Positions 53,167-62,032 are shown, numbered from the stretch's first letter. The stretch is DNA of 64,000 nt from Pseudomonas sp. MWU13-2105 (GCF_023242315.1 NZ_JALLIY010000015.1:155675-219674), one strand, 5' to 3'. Notes: generated by a model from the letters alone, not told the origin. Numbers and translations are program-made.

Positions 53167-54087
53167 ATGTCCCGTCGTCTGCCTCCCCTGTATGCCTTGC
53201 GCGCTTTCGAAGCGGCGGCCCGCCACAGTTCGTTCACCCGGGCGGCAGAGGAATTGTCCATTACCCAGAGTGCGGTCAGCCGGCACATTCGCACGCTCGA
53301 AGAACACTTCGCCTGTCGGCTGTTTCAGCGCAACGGGCGCAATCTGCAACTGACCGAATCCGCGCGCTTGCTGCTGCCGGGTATCCGCGAGGGTTTCGGT
53401 GCCCTGGAACGTGCCTGCAATACCTTGCGCGCCGAAGACGACATTCTGCGCATGAAGGCTCCCTCGACCCTGACCATGCGCTGGCTGCTGGCGCGGCTGA
53501 GCCGTTTCCGGCATTTGCAGGAAGGCAATGAGGTGCAGCTCACCAGTGCCTGGATGGATATCGACAGTGTGGATTTCAACCAGGAACCTTTCGATTGCGC
53601 GGTGTTGCTCAGCAACGGCCATTTCCCGCCCGACTGGGAGGCCAGCTACCTGTTTTCCGAGTGGTTGATTCCAGTGGGAGCACCTACGCTGCTCAATGAG
53701 CAGCCTTGGGATGCCGAGCGTCTGGCCAGTGTCGAACTGCTGCACCCGACGCCCGATCGGCGCGACTGGCGCAGTTGGCTGGCGCGCATGGGCCTGTCCG
53801 AGCGGATCTCGCTCAAGGGCGGACAGTTGTTCGATACCCTGGAGCTGGGCATGATTGCTGCCGCGCGGGGTTACGGGGTGTCCATGGGCGATCTGCTGAT
53901 GGTGGCCGAGGATGTGGCCCAGGGCCGTTTGAGTTTGCCCTGGCCGACCGCCGTCGACAGCGGCGAGAAATATTACCTGGTCTGGCCGAAAACCCGACCG
54001 GGTGGCGAGCGCTTGCGGCGGCTCAGCGATTTCCTCCAGGGCGAGGTCGCGGCCATGGTCCTGCCCGAAGTCGAGCGTCTGGGCTGA
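53167..54087 (+). CDS. LysR-family regulator (GcvA-type)
   Basis: A 306-residue LysR regulator with N-terminal HTH (FEAAARHSSFTRAAEELSITQSAVSRHI) of the GcvA/AmpR subgroup and a substrate-binding domain. The start at 53167 (MSRRLPPLYALRAFEAAA) is the subgroup start; upstream codons in frame are unsupported. Divergent from the MATE gene with a 158-base gap. Ligand unknown. Confidence 0.93.
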   Translation: MSRRLPPLYALRAFEAAARHSSFTRAAEELSITQSAVSRHIRTLEEHFACRLFQRNGRNLQLTESARLLLPGIREGFGALERACNTLRAEDDILRMKAPSTLTMRWLLARLSRFRHLQEGNEVQLTSAWMDIDSVDFNQEPFDCAVLLSNGHFPPDWEASYLFSEWLIPVGAPTLLNEQPWDAERLASVELLHPTPDRRDWRSWLARMGLSERISLKGGQLFDTLELGMIAAARGYGVSMGDLLMVAEDVAQGRLSLPWPTAVDSGEKYYLVWPKTRPGGERLRRLSDFLQGEVAAMVLPEVERLG

Positions 54088-54267
54088 TAGGTTGTTTTCG
54101 TTGTTCACTGATATCCGTCCAAATAACTCAAGTATTCGCCGACGCCGCCGAATCTACCGACATGGAACCGCAGTCCCAAGCGGCTCGCTCATACCTTGTC
54201 CATTGGAAATGTTTCCGCGCGGCCTGCCAGTACCCACAGGATTCGCCGCCGGCCCAGGAGCCGTATC

Positions 54268-56244
54268 ATGTCTCGACCTCGTGCCCGAATTGCCTCGCAA
54301 CTGGGGCTGGCGCTCGCCGTTATCCTGGCGTTGGTGATCAGCGGCAGCACCGTGTTTGCCCTGCGTTCGCTGGACGCCGCCAACCTCGACACCCGCGAAG
54401 AACACCTGGCCAGTGAAGCGCGTTTGCTCGCTGATCAACTGAACACTTTCCACAGCACCCTGCGCGACAGTACCCAGCGCCTGAGCGGGTTGTTCGAAAA
54501 GCGTTTCAGCAGTGGCTTGAGCGTGCGCCCCGGGGAGTTGGTCAGCGTGGGCAGTGTCCAGGCGCCGGGCCTGTACCTGGGTAATGAGCTGCTGAACAAC
54601 AACTTCACCGAAGTGGACGCCTTCAAGCAGATGTCCGCGGGTGTCGCGACGTTGTTCGTGCGTAGCGGCGAGGATTTCGTCCGGGTCAGCACTTCCCTGA
54701 CCAAGCAGGACGGCAGCCGCGCCATCGGCACCTTGCTCGATCACCAGCACCCGGCCTACCAGCGTTTGCTGGCGGGCCAGGAGTACGTCGGCCGGGCGTT
54801 GTTGTTCGACCGTTCCTACATGACCCAATACACGCCGGTACGCGATGCCGACGGCAAGGTGATTGCGGTGTTGTTCGTCGGTTTCGACTACACCGATGCG
54901 CAGAATGCGCAGTTCGACAACCTCAAGCGTTTCCGCATCGGCACGGCCGGTTCCCTGGCCTTGCTCGATGAGCAGAAGCATTGGCTGGTGCCGCCGGCCG
55001 GGGTGACGGAACCTGCACAGGCGATCCCGGTGATTGTCGATCTGGTCCGGCAACCGGGCCACGGGCGCTTCTGGAGTGACAAGAGCGAGGACTTCTACAG
55101 CGTCGCGGTGACCTTTGACGGCGGGCCGTGGACCGTGGTGGCGAGCATGCCCAAGGCCGAGATCCGCGCGGTGACCTGGAGCGTCGGCATTCAACTGGTG
55201 ATCGGCAGCCTGCTGGCGATGCTGCTGGCCGTCGGCGCGGCGATCTGGCTGCTGCGCAGCAAGTTGCGGCCGCTGGGCGACCTGGTACGCCAGGCGCAGG
55301 CCCTGGGGGCAGGGGATTTGAGCGTGCGCCTGGACGTGTCCAGCCATGACGAGATCGGCCAGTTGGCTGACAGCTTCAACCAGATGGGGCAGGCGCTGTC
55401 CTCCATGGTCGAGCACATCCGCAAGGCGGCTGCCGAGGTCAGCGCGCGTGCCCATGTGCTCACCGGTTTGTCCGGCGGAGCCTATGAAGGGATCGAGCAG
55501 CAATCCGGCGAGATCAACAGCATGGCCGGTGCCGTGGAGCAGTTCAGTGCCACCTCGCTGAATATCGCCGACAACATGGGCAATACCGAGCGGCTGGCCC
55601 AGGAAAATGCCCGGCAGACACGAATCGGTCGCACCGCCATGGAGGAGGCTTCGGCCTCCCTGGAGCAGATCGCCGGGTCCCTCGGTGGCACGGCAGAGGT
55701 GATCAACGCCCTGGGGCAACGTTCCGAGGAGATCGGCGGGATTGTCGGGGTGATTACCTCGATTGCCGACCAGACCAACCTGCTGGCGCTGAACGCGGCT
55801 ATCGAAGCGGCCCGTGCCGGCGAGCAGGGCCGTGGCTTTGCCGTGGTGGCCGATGAAGTGCGTAGCCTGGCGGGGCGTACCCGTGAAGCCACCGACCAGA
55901 TCTCCGGGATGATCCAGAGCATCCAGCAACAGACCGGTCACGCCATCAGCACCATGGAAGAGGGCAATCGGCTGATGCAGGAAGGCTTGTCGCGCAACGC
56001 CAACGTGGCTTCGGCCCTGGCGCAGATCGACGAGCAGAGCCGGTCGGCCGGGCAGCAGTTTGCCGTCATCACCAGCGCAACGCAGGAGCAGAGCAACACC
56101 GCGACCCAGCTCAGCGGCAACCTGCAGGGCATTGCCCTGGCCAATAGCGAGCAGCGCGAAGTCGTCTCCAACCTGGCGCTCACGGCCCGGGAGCTGGAGA
56201 CCCTGGCGACGGAGCTGCGCCAGGAAGTGGATCAGTTTCGCTGA
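54268..56244 (+). CDS. Methyl-accepting chemotaxis protein with periplasmic Cache-type sensor
   Basis: A 658-residue chemoreceptor. TM1 (about 10-30), a large periplasmic domain (about 35-290; FKQMSAGVATLFVRSGEDFVRVSTSL is typical of Cache_3/Cache_2 sensors), TM2 (about 303-327), HAMP and a cytoplasmic signalling domain follow. The hairpin tip GVITSIADQTNLLALNAAIEAARAGEQGRGFAVVADEVR is canonical. CCAGGAG precedes the ATG at 54268. No CheB/CheR pentapeptide at the C terminus. Ligand cannot be told from sequence; related Pseudomonas receptors bind organic acids or purines. Confidence 0.93.
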   Translation: MSRPRARIASQLGLALAVILALVISGSTVFALRSLDAANLDTREEHLASEARLLADQLNTFHSTLRDSTQRLSGLFEKRFSSGLSVRPGELVSVGSVQAPGLYLGNELLNNNFTEVDAFKQMSAGVATLFVRSGEDFVRVSTSLTKQDGSRAIGTLLDHQHPAYQRLLAGQEYVGRALLFDRSYMTQYTPVRDADGKVIAVLFVGFDYTDAQNAQFDNLKRFRIGTAGSLALLDEQKHWLVPPAGVTEPAQAIPVIVDLVRQPGHGRFWSDKSEDFYSVAVTFDGGPWTVVASMPKAEIRAVTWSVGIQLVIGSLLAMLLAVGAAIWLLRSKLRPLGDLVRQAQALGAGDLSVRLDVSSHDEIGQLADSFNQMGQALSSMVEHIRKAAAEVSARAHVLTGLSGGAYEGIEQQSGEINSMAGAVEQFSATSLNIADNMGNTERLAQENARQTRIGRTAMEEASASLEQIAGSLGGTAEVINALGQRSEEIGGIVGVITSIADQTNLLALNAAIEAARAGEQGRGFAVVADEVRSLAGRTREATDQISGMIQSIQQQTGHAISTMEEGNRLMQEGLSRNANVASALAQIDEQSRSAGQQFAVITSATQEQSNTATQLSGNLQGIALANSEQREVVSNLALTARELETLATELRQEVDQFR

Positions 56245-56256
56245 GCACGGTGCGGC

Positions 56257-57804
56257 TCAGTTCAGCGTTGCTGGTGTATCGACAAAGGCCTGTTCCACTG
56301 CTCGGGCAATACGCTCGCCCAAGTCCGGCCTTTCGATAAATAGCGGGTAACGCTTGATCAGCTTATTCGAAAGGCTCCCTCCGTTCTGACGCACTGCCCG
56401 GATGATCTGGTCGAGTTCGTTGTCCGGAGCTTCCATGAATTGCTTTATCGCATGCCGAGCGTTGTCATTGGCCTGTAAGAAGCGGGCTTCCAGGCGCATC
56501 TCCTGAGAGATGGTGTCGTCGATGACTCCGGCCAGGTAGAGCGTGTGCCGGGTCAGGTCCGGGTAGCGCCATGCTGGCAGCGCCTCATCATAGGCGCTGA
56601 AGTGAAGGTTGTAGTGCACGCCGTCCTCGGCCTGAAGCGTTTCGCCGAAGCGTGTGTGTTCGGCGTACCGGCGCATCAGCGGTCGTGAGAAGGTTTCCAG
56701 TACTCGATCATATGCGGCCTTGTTCTGTGCGCTATGGGTGATACTGGCCGAGACCGGCAGGATAAGAGGGGCGGCCAGTACACTGTCGCGGCGTAAGACA
56801 TCGTTGATCAGGAACCTTGAGATGCGTCCATTACCATCCGCCATGGGATGGACATAGACAAACCCGAAGCAAGCGACGGCTGCCCTGACTATGGATGATT
56901 TGCCCCGGCTTTTCTGCAGGAAGCTGCTCAGCCCTGCAAGCATTGGGCGAGTGTGATCCCAGTGGGGGGCTATGTAGTCGACGACGGGTTGGTAACGTGC
57001 TGTATGGCCGACATAGACGGGAGAGCGACGAATACCGTAACGCAAGGCTGACTTGCCGAGAATTTCGCGTTGCAGTACTTCAAGTGTGCCTGGGTCGAAA
57101 GGGTTGTCATGTACACCGCACTCATTCTCCATCACAGCGGCGAAACGTCGAATCCGGTCCTCTTGATCCTGTTCATGCTCTATCAGGAAGCTGGCTCGGC
57201 TTTCCTTGATCGTGAACCAGACAGTGCTGCGTAGTATCAGGTCGATGCCGAAGTCGATTTCGAGCTGTTCGAGGCGAGAGCCGATGTCGTAATCCTCTGC
57301 CTCCCTTACTCCTTCCACGCGCCGGATTGTTGGGCAGTAATCGCATGTGCCGGGAAGATTGTCACGCACTCGCCAGCGTCGATTGTTGATAGCTGCCCCG
57401 ACGAAATAGTCCTCGGGGTTCAGAGCGTCCACATAATTGCCTTGGGTGCAGTCTGGTACCGCGAGCTGCTCATTGGGCATCAACCATTCATAGAGGAAGC
57501 ATGCTCTGCGTGCGAAAGCTCCTGTGGGTTCACGCAATGCCCACTGTTCCAGTGCTTGTTTGGTTTCCACCAGAGCGTACAGTCTGGCAAGAAATTCAAG
57601 ATGAATCCCTTCGTACTTGAGGGCAAAGGCGAGGTGGTCGCTCAGATTGTTTGCAGGTCGGTATGACTCTGGATAGACCTCGTTGCGGACATCGTCGATA
57701 CGGGTCGTTGAGCGGCTTTTGCCCACCTTGCTGACTACCGGGAAGGGGTGTACCGGTTCGATCTGGAATTCGCGCGCCAGCCAGTCATATCCGATAGTAG
57801 GCAT
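56257..57804 (-). CDS. Fic-domain protein (putative AMPylase)
   Basis: A 515-residue Fic/DOC-family protein. The catalytic motif is HPMADGNGRISR (H319 to R330), with Met for the common Phe after HP. A possible N-terminal inhibitory helix has S205-FLI-E209, in ESRASFLIEHEQDQ, where the next residue is His rather than the usual Gly/Asn. The expected reaction is transfer of AMP from ATP to a protein hydroxyl. Upstream are LNPEDYFVGAAINNRRWRV and CDYCPTIRRVEGV; downstream a helical tail (ELDQIIRAVRQNGGSLSNKLIKRYP) may be a winged helix. Its GC content and codon use look lower than its neighbours, suggesting transfer. No antitoxin gene adjoins it. The promoter has five repeats (57824-57980). Confidence 0.85.
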   Translation of the reverse strand: MPTIGYDWLAREFQIEPVHPFPVVSKVGKSRSTTRIDDVRNEVYPESYRPANNLSDHLAFALKYEGIHLEFLARLYALVETKQALEQWALREPTGAFARRACFLYEWLMPNEQLAVPDCTQGNYVDALNPEDYFVGAAINNRRWRVRDNLPGTCDYCPTIRRVEGVREAEDYDIGSRLEQLEIDFGIDLILRSTVWFTIKESRASFLIEHEQDQEDRIRRFAAVMENECGVHDNPFDPGTLEVLQREILGKSALRYGIRRSPVYVGHTARYQPVVDYIAPHWDHTRPMLAGLSSFLQKSRGKSSIVRAAVACFGFVYVHPMADGNGRISRFLINDVLRRDSVLAAPLILPVSASITHSAQNKAAYDRVLETFSRPLMRRYAEHTRFGETLQAEDGVHYNLHFSAYDEALPAWRYPDLTRHTLYLAGVIDDTISQEMRLEARFLQANDNARHAIKQFMEAPDNELDQIIRAVRQNGGSLSNKLIKRYPLFIERPDLGERIARAVEQAFVDTPATLN

Positions 57805-57823
57805 AGTTTCGATGACTCGTCAT

Positions 57824-57980
57824 AAAAACGATTAAAAAACCATGGTTGGCCAAAAAAACGATTAATGCAATCATGGTTGAGCGTTTTTTGATCGGAGTTA
57901 AAATTTGGCAGGTGAGTGTAAAAACGATTATTCACGTTCAAAAACGATTAAAAATTAATATTTTTTTAAAAAACGATTAA
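57824..57980. repeat. Five same-strand 12-bp repeats upstream of fic
   Basis: AAAAACGATTAA occurs at 57824, 57854, 57940 and 57969, and AAAAACGATTAT at 57920. Centre spacings are 30, 66, 20 and 29 bases, roughly multiples of a helical turn. The first two sit in a longer 30-base duplication that also repeats a CATGGTTG segment. Looks like an operator array read on the minus strand as TTAATCGTTTTT ahead of the Fic gene. Confidence 0.85.
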
Positions 57981-58013
57981 AAATCGCCTTAATAGTCATC
58001 GATATGGCGATTT
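57981..58013. promoter_or_regulatory. Inverted repeat between fic leader and epimerase-like gene
   Basis: AAATCGCC and GGCGATTT pair around 17 bases. It abuts the fifth 12-bp repeat (with CGATT-AAA-AATCG as an inner palindrome), so it may be part of the same control region. Confidence 0.5.
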
Positions 58014-58134
58014 GATCTCATGGCTGACGCTCGATCACGCTACGCGCTCATCGTGTTAGCAAATTTGTCTGGCTGACTTGCTGAATCGTTTCATCAGCGC
58101 TATAAAAGTCGGACAATTCCAATAAGGACAGCCC

Positions 58135-59349
58135 ATGACTTCCCTCCGCTTGCTCTTCGGTGTCACCGCCCTGACCGCTGCTTCCCACGCCATGGCCTGG
58201 GACTACGTGCTGCTCGACAGCGACACGCCCGCGCAGAACCGGCAGATCACCAGCCAACAACTGGGGATCAAGACCGACAAACCTTTTTCCGTGACGATGC
58301 GCACATTGCATGGCGGCCGCCAGGAAGGGGTCAGCATCGTCGATATCGACAACGGCACGATGAAACTCTCGGTGGTCCCGACGCGAGGCATGAACGTCCT
58401 GCACGCGTCCGTGGGCAATGTGCGCCTGGGCTGGGACTCGCCGGTCAAGGAAGTGGTCAACCCGGCCTTTATCGAGCTCAACGGCCGTGGCGGCCTGGGC
58501 TGGCTGGAGGGCTTCAACGAGTTGGTGGTGCGTTGCGGCTATGAGTGGGTCGGGCATCCGGGGCTCGATAACGGTGAACTGCTCACCTTGCACGGGCGGG
58601 CGGCGAATATTCCGGCCAGCAAGGTCACGTTGCATATCGATGAGAAGCCGCCTTATGCCATTCGTTTGCAAGGCGAGCTGAAGGAGCAAGCGTTCAAGAA
58701 AGTCGACTTCTCGGTGGTCACCGAACTGTCGACGGTGCCTGGGAGCGTGAGCTTTGCGCTCAACGACACGCTGACCAACAACGGCGACTATCCGAAGGAA
58801 TACCAGGCGCTGTATCACAGCAACTTCAGCACTCCGTTCCTGGAGCAAGGCGCGCGCTTCGTGGCGCCGGTGAAGCAGGTCTCGCCATTCAACGACAAGG
58901 CCAAGGGTGATCTGCCGGACTGGCAGACCTATCGCGCGCCGACCAAGGACTATGACGAGACCGTCTACAACGTCGTGCCGTATGCCGATGCCAAGGGCGA
59001 CACCTTGGCGGTGTTGCACAACAAGGCCGGCAGTCTCGGGGTTTCGCTCGGGTTCAATACCCAACAGTTGCCGGTGTTCTCCCTGTGGAAAAACACCGAT
59101 ACCCAGGGCCAGGGCTATGTCACCGGGCTGGAGCCGGGTACCAGCTTCTCCTATAACCGCCATTACCAGCGCCCGCTGGGCTTGGTGCCGACCATCGAAG
59201 CCGGGCAGAAACGCCAGTTCCAGATCAGCTATAGCCTGCTGGCGGACAAGGCCGCTGTGGATAAGGCGGTGCAGCAGGTGACGCAGATTCAGGACGGGCG
59301 CAAGACGGAGGTGCGGGGCACGCCGTTGGTGGATTTGAGTAAGGAATAA
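58135..59349 (+). CDS. Secreted aldose-1-epimerase-like protein (DUF4432)
   Basis: A 404-residue protein with a signal peptide (ending SHAMA). The body has a galactose-mutarotase-like fold typical of DUF4432: LSVVPTRGMNVLHASVGNVRLGWDSP, GGLGWLEGFNELVVRCGYEW and YNRHYQRPLGLVPTIEAGQ. Its catalytic details and sugar are not known. AAGGACAG precedes the ATG. It lies divergent from the Fic gene across the repeat region. Confidence 0.85.
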   Translation: MTSLRLLFGVTALTAASHAMAWDYVLLDSDTPAQNRQITSQQLGIKTDKPFSVTMRTLHGGRQEGVSIVDIDNGTMKLSVVPTRGMNVLHASVGNVRLGWDSPVKEVVNPAFIELNGRGGLGWLEGFNELVVRCGYEWVGHPGLDNGELLTLHGRAANIPASKVTLHIDEKPPYAIRLQGELKEQAFKKVDFSVVTELSTVPGSVSFALNDTLTNNGDYPKEYQALYHSNFSTPFLEQGARFVAPVKQVSPFNDKAKGDLPDWQTYRAPTKDYDETVYNVVPYADAKGDTLAVLHNKAGSLGVSLGFNTQQLPVFSLWKNTDTQGQGYVTGLEPGTSFSYNRHYQRPLGLVPTIEAGQKRQFQISYSLLADKAAVDKAVQQVTQIQDGRKTEVRGTPLVDLSKE

Positions 59350-59415
59350 CCCGGTGGGGAGCGCCTGGCCGATGATGGGGTGTTGCGGCCAGGCCTTGTT
59401 CAAGTGATGCCACTT

Positions 59416-60909
59416 CTATTGAGACACTGGCCGATACTGCAACGCTTCGGCCAGATGCTCGCGGCTTATGTTTTCCACCTGTTCCAGATCCGCCAAGGTG
59501 CGCGCCACCTTGAGCAGTCGATGGGCTGCCCGTAGCGAAAGCGTCAGCCGTTCACACGCAGTTTCCAGCCACTTTTCATCGCCTGTGGATAACTTGCAGT
59601 GCGCGCGCAGCGCCGGTAAATCGAGAAACGCATTGGCGCACCCTTGGCGCTGTTGCTGACGTTGTCGGGCTTCGGCAACCCGGGCGGCGGCCTGCGCGGT
59701 GTTGTCACCGTCTTGCTGGCTGGGGCTGAGTGCCGTGGCTTCGCGGGCGACGGTCAGGTGCAGGTCGATGCGATCCAGCAGTGGGCCGGAGAGTTTGTTG
59801 CTGTAGCGCTGGATCTGTTCCGGGGTGCAGCGGCAACGTCCACTGGGGTCGCCAAGATATCCACAGGGGCAGGGATTCATCGCTGCCACCAGTTGGAAGC
59901 GTGCGGGGAAGCGCACCCGGTCGCGGGCGCGGGAAATCACGATATGGCCGGACTCCAGCGGTTCGCGCAAAACCTCCAATACCCGGCGGTCGAATTCCGG
60001 TAGTTCATCAAGGAACAGCACGCCGTGATGGGCCAGGGTGATTTCGCCGGGTTGTGGTCGCGATCCGCCCCCCACCAGCGCGGGTCCCGAGGCCGAGTGA
60101 TGCGGTTGGCGAAAAGGCCGCTTGGGCCAACTGCTCAGCGGCACGTGGCTGGCGACCGATTGGATGGCCGCGACCTCCAGGGCTTCCTGTTCGTCCAGCG
60201 GCGGTAGCAATCCGGGGAGACGGCTGGCGAGTAGGGTTTTGCCGGTACCGGGCGGGCCGCTGAACAGCAGGTTATGCGCCCCGGCGGCGGCGATCAGCAG
60301 GGCGCGTTTGGCGGCGAGTTGGCCTTGCACTTCGCTCAGGTCCGGGTAGGGCTTGCTCAAGTGCAGCAGGCCGTTGGATTCGAAGGGTTTGATCGGCGCA
60401 TGTCCATTGAGATGGGCCACCAGTTGCAGCAGATGGTCGACGGCAATCACTGTTAGCCCGGAGGCCAGCGAGGCCTCCTCGGCGTTGGCTTGTGGCACCA
60501 CCAGCGTACGTCCGGCGGCGCGAGCGGCCAGTGCCGCCGGCAGCACGCCTTGCACCGGGCGAATGGCGCCGGACAAGGCCAGTTCGCCCAGGCATTCCAG
60601 GTTGTCCAGTGTCAGGGCGGGCACCTGCACGCTGGCGGCCAGGATGCCGAGGGCAATCGCCAGGTCGAAGCGTCCGCCGTCCTTGGGCAGATCCGCCGGA
60701 GCGAGGTTCAGGGTAATGCGTCGTGCCGGAAAATCGAGGGCCGAGTTGAGGATCGCACTGCGGACCCGGTCCTTGCTTTCCTTCACGGCGGTTTCGGGCA
60801 GCCCGACTAGCGTCAGCATTGGCAAGCCGTTGGCCAGATGGGTTTCGACGGTGACGGCGGGGGCTTCCACGCCCACCTGGGCGCGACTGTGGACGATGGC
60901 CAGGGACAT
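59416..60909 (-). CDS. comM: YifB-family Mg-chelatase-like AAA+ ATPase (ComM)
   Basis: A 497-residue protein with an N-terminal Lon-protease-like S16 domain (SLAIVHSRAQVGVEAPAVTVETHLANGLP), then an AAA+ domain with Walker A GPPGTGKTLLASRLPG and FLDELPEFDRRVLEVLREPL. The C-terminal YifB domain follows. ComM is a hexameric helicase that promotes branch migration during natural transformation. Single gene in a region otherwise rich in accessory genes. Confidence 0.94.
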   Translation of the reverse strand: MSLAIVHSRAQVGVEAPAVTVETHLANGLPMLTLVGLPETAVKESKDRVRSAILNSALDFPARRITLNLAPADLPKDGGRFDLAIALGILAASVQVPALTLDNLECLGELALSGAIRPVQGVLPAALAARAAGRTLVVPQANAEEASLASGLTVIAVDHLLQLVAHLNGHAPIKPFESNGLLHLSKPYPDLSEVQGQLAAKRALLIAAAGAHNLLFSGPPGTGKTLLASRLPGLLPPLDEQEALEVAAIQSVASHVPLSSWPKRPFRQPHHSASGPALVGGGSRPQPGEITLAHHGVLFLDELPEFDRRVLEVLREPLESGHIVISRARDRVRFPARFQLVAAMNPCPCGYLGDPSGRCRCTPEQIQRYSNKLSGPLLDRIDLHLTVAREATALSPSQQDGDNTAQAAARVAEARQRQQQRQGCANAFLDLPALRAHCKLSTGDEKWLETACERLTLSLRAAHRLLKVARTLADLEQVENISREHLAEALQYRPVSQ

Positions 60910-61109
60910 GTTCTTTCCTTGAGCGCGAAGGGGCCGCTTCCTGCGGTTCTGGAAGACTAGTTGAGTGGGGGAGGGGCTTGGGGGGCTTTTATGTGTCCAG
61001 ACGATTCGCTGTCTGGTTCATAGGAGGGGCGTTCGCCATGCCAGGGCTGTTGGAGATTTCTGAGGCGAACGATGATCAGGGAAGGCGTCCGTCCAGGAGG
61101 GCTGAGTAA
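60910..61109. other. Intergenic region before hipB-like gene
   Basis: No gene recognised between comM and the operator of the XRE gene; it would contain the comM promoter on the minus strand. Confidence 0.5.
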
Positions 61110-61198
61110 AAGTGCAATTAAATTGGTATCTAGGCGTCAATATAGCAAGAATAATTGCACTTTAGTGGCGCCGGTGAAGTGCTATTATTCTTGCACTT
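61110..61198 (+). promoter_or_regulatory. Operator region of hipB-like gene
   Basis: Four half-sites: AAGTGC at 61110 and 61177, GCACTT at 61157 and 61193. AAAGTGCAATTA/TAATTGCACTTT is a perfect inverted pair (61109-61120, 61152-61163). GCAAGAATAATTGCACTT and AAGTGCTATTATTCTTGC pair with one change in 18 across 14 bases (61145-61194). Matches a multi-site autoregulated antitoxin promoter. Confidence 0.75.
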
Positions 61199-61225
61199 AC
61201 TTCGCTTAAGTGAAGGAATAACAGC

Positions 61226-61732
61226 ATGGCCAAGAAAACTGCACCGCTTCTGCCGGCAACCGAACGCCTGCTTGCTGACCTCGGCGAGCGGCTTAAGCTT
61301 GCCCGGTTGCGACGCAAAATCACGGCCAAACAGGCCGCCGAGCGCGCCGGTATGTCCCAGATGACCCTTCGCGCCCTGGAGCACGGCTCGTCCGGCAGCA
61401 CCATCGGTGCCTACTTGGCAATAATGCAGGTGCTGGGACTTGAGAAGGACCTGGCCAAGCTCGCTGGCGAGGATGAGCTTGGCCGCCATCTTCAGGATGT
61501 GAGTCTTCTTCCGGGCAAGAAGAAAACACTTACCGCTGTACGAGCCCCAGGCGAAGCGCCAACGCCTCAAAGGAGCACGCCGCAGGATCCGTTGGGGAAA
61601 GTCGCGGCTCACAAAGTGCGTGCCTCCGAGAAACCGGCGGCCTCCCAGGTTGTAATCCGAAGCGACAGTGGAGCAATCAGTAGCGACTCACTGGCGGCCT
61701 TGATCCCGCCTCGTCGGAGGACTGACAAGTAA
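61226..61732 (+). CDS. HipB-like XRE antitoxin/transcriptional regulator
   Basis: A 168-residue protein with a helix-turn-helix in the first 75 residues (LARLRRKITAKQAAERAGMSQMTLRALEHGSSG) and a long low-complexity tail rich in Lys, Ala and Ser. It resembles HipB-type antitoxins, which repress their own operon through N-terminal HTH domains. Its TAA overlaps the next ATG (TAATG), the typical hipB-hipA junction, but the toxin is reduced to a fragment. GAAGGA is 9 bases upstream of the ATG. It may now act as a stand-alone regulator. Confidence 0.8.
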   Translation: MAKKTAPLLPATERLLADLGERLKLARLRRKITAKQAAERAGMSQMTLRALEHGSSGSTIGAYLAIMQVLGLEKDLAKLAGEDELGRHLQDVSLLPGKKKTLTAVRAPGEAPTPQRSTPQDPLGKVAAHKVRASEKPAASQVVIRSDSGAISSDSLAALIPPRRRTDK

Positions 61733-61889
61733 TGAGCATCATGATTGGGGTTTACGCCGACTGGGACGGGCTGGATGGGCCGCAGCGTCTCGGCTGGTTG
61801 CATGCCCGAAAAACTCGTCAATAGCCCTGGGCCTTTCGCAGCGTGAGCAAGACTACATGGCCCCTGCCTTCGCTAGAGCGCAAGGCTAG
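61732..61889 (+). pseudogene. hipA toxin remnant
   Basis: The frame overlapping the hipB-like stop encodes 30 residues, MSIMIGVYADWDGLDGPQRL then GWLHARKTRQ, matching the start of HipA kinases (VYADW, small-domain beginning), and stops at 61824. Another frame (61821-61889) reads IALGLSQREQDYMAPAFARA before a stop, which may be a distant C-terminal piece joined by deletion. The kinase domain is absent, so no toxin is made. Confidence 0.65.
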
Positions 61890-61914
61890 CTCGTCATTCC
61901 CCATAGCTCGATTT

Positions 61915-61965
61915 GTTAGCCTATAGGCATACAAAAATCTACTTTTTGTACGCCTGTAGGCTAAC
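61915..61965. repeat. 51-bp near-perfect inverted repeat
   Basis: Left arm GTTAGCCTATAGGCATACAAAAA and a right arm that is its complement with two changes in 23, separated by TCTAC. Contains a GCCTATAGGC palindrome and A/T runs. Located just after the hipA remnant; could be a terminator, an attachment site or a recombination scar. Confidence 0.8.
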
Positions 61966-62032
61966 GATTTTAGCGATGGACCTAGGGGGAACATCTTGCC
62001 GTCTGGTCCACGGCTGATTTATTTGCGCCGAT

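Noticed and set aside
57735..57941. Minus-strand 68-codon frame over the start of the Fic gene
   Set aside because: It is produced by the AT-rich repeats and overlaps the Fic start; no ribosome site.
61732..61889. A functional HipA kinase
   Set aside because: The frame stops after 30 codons and no kinase motif follows in any frame before the antiporter gene.
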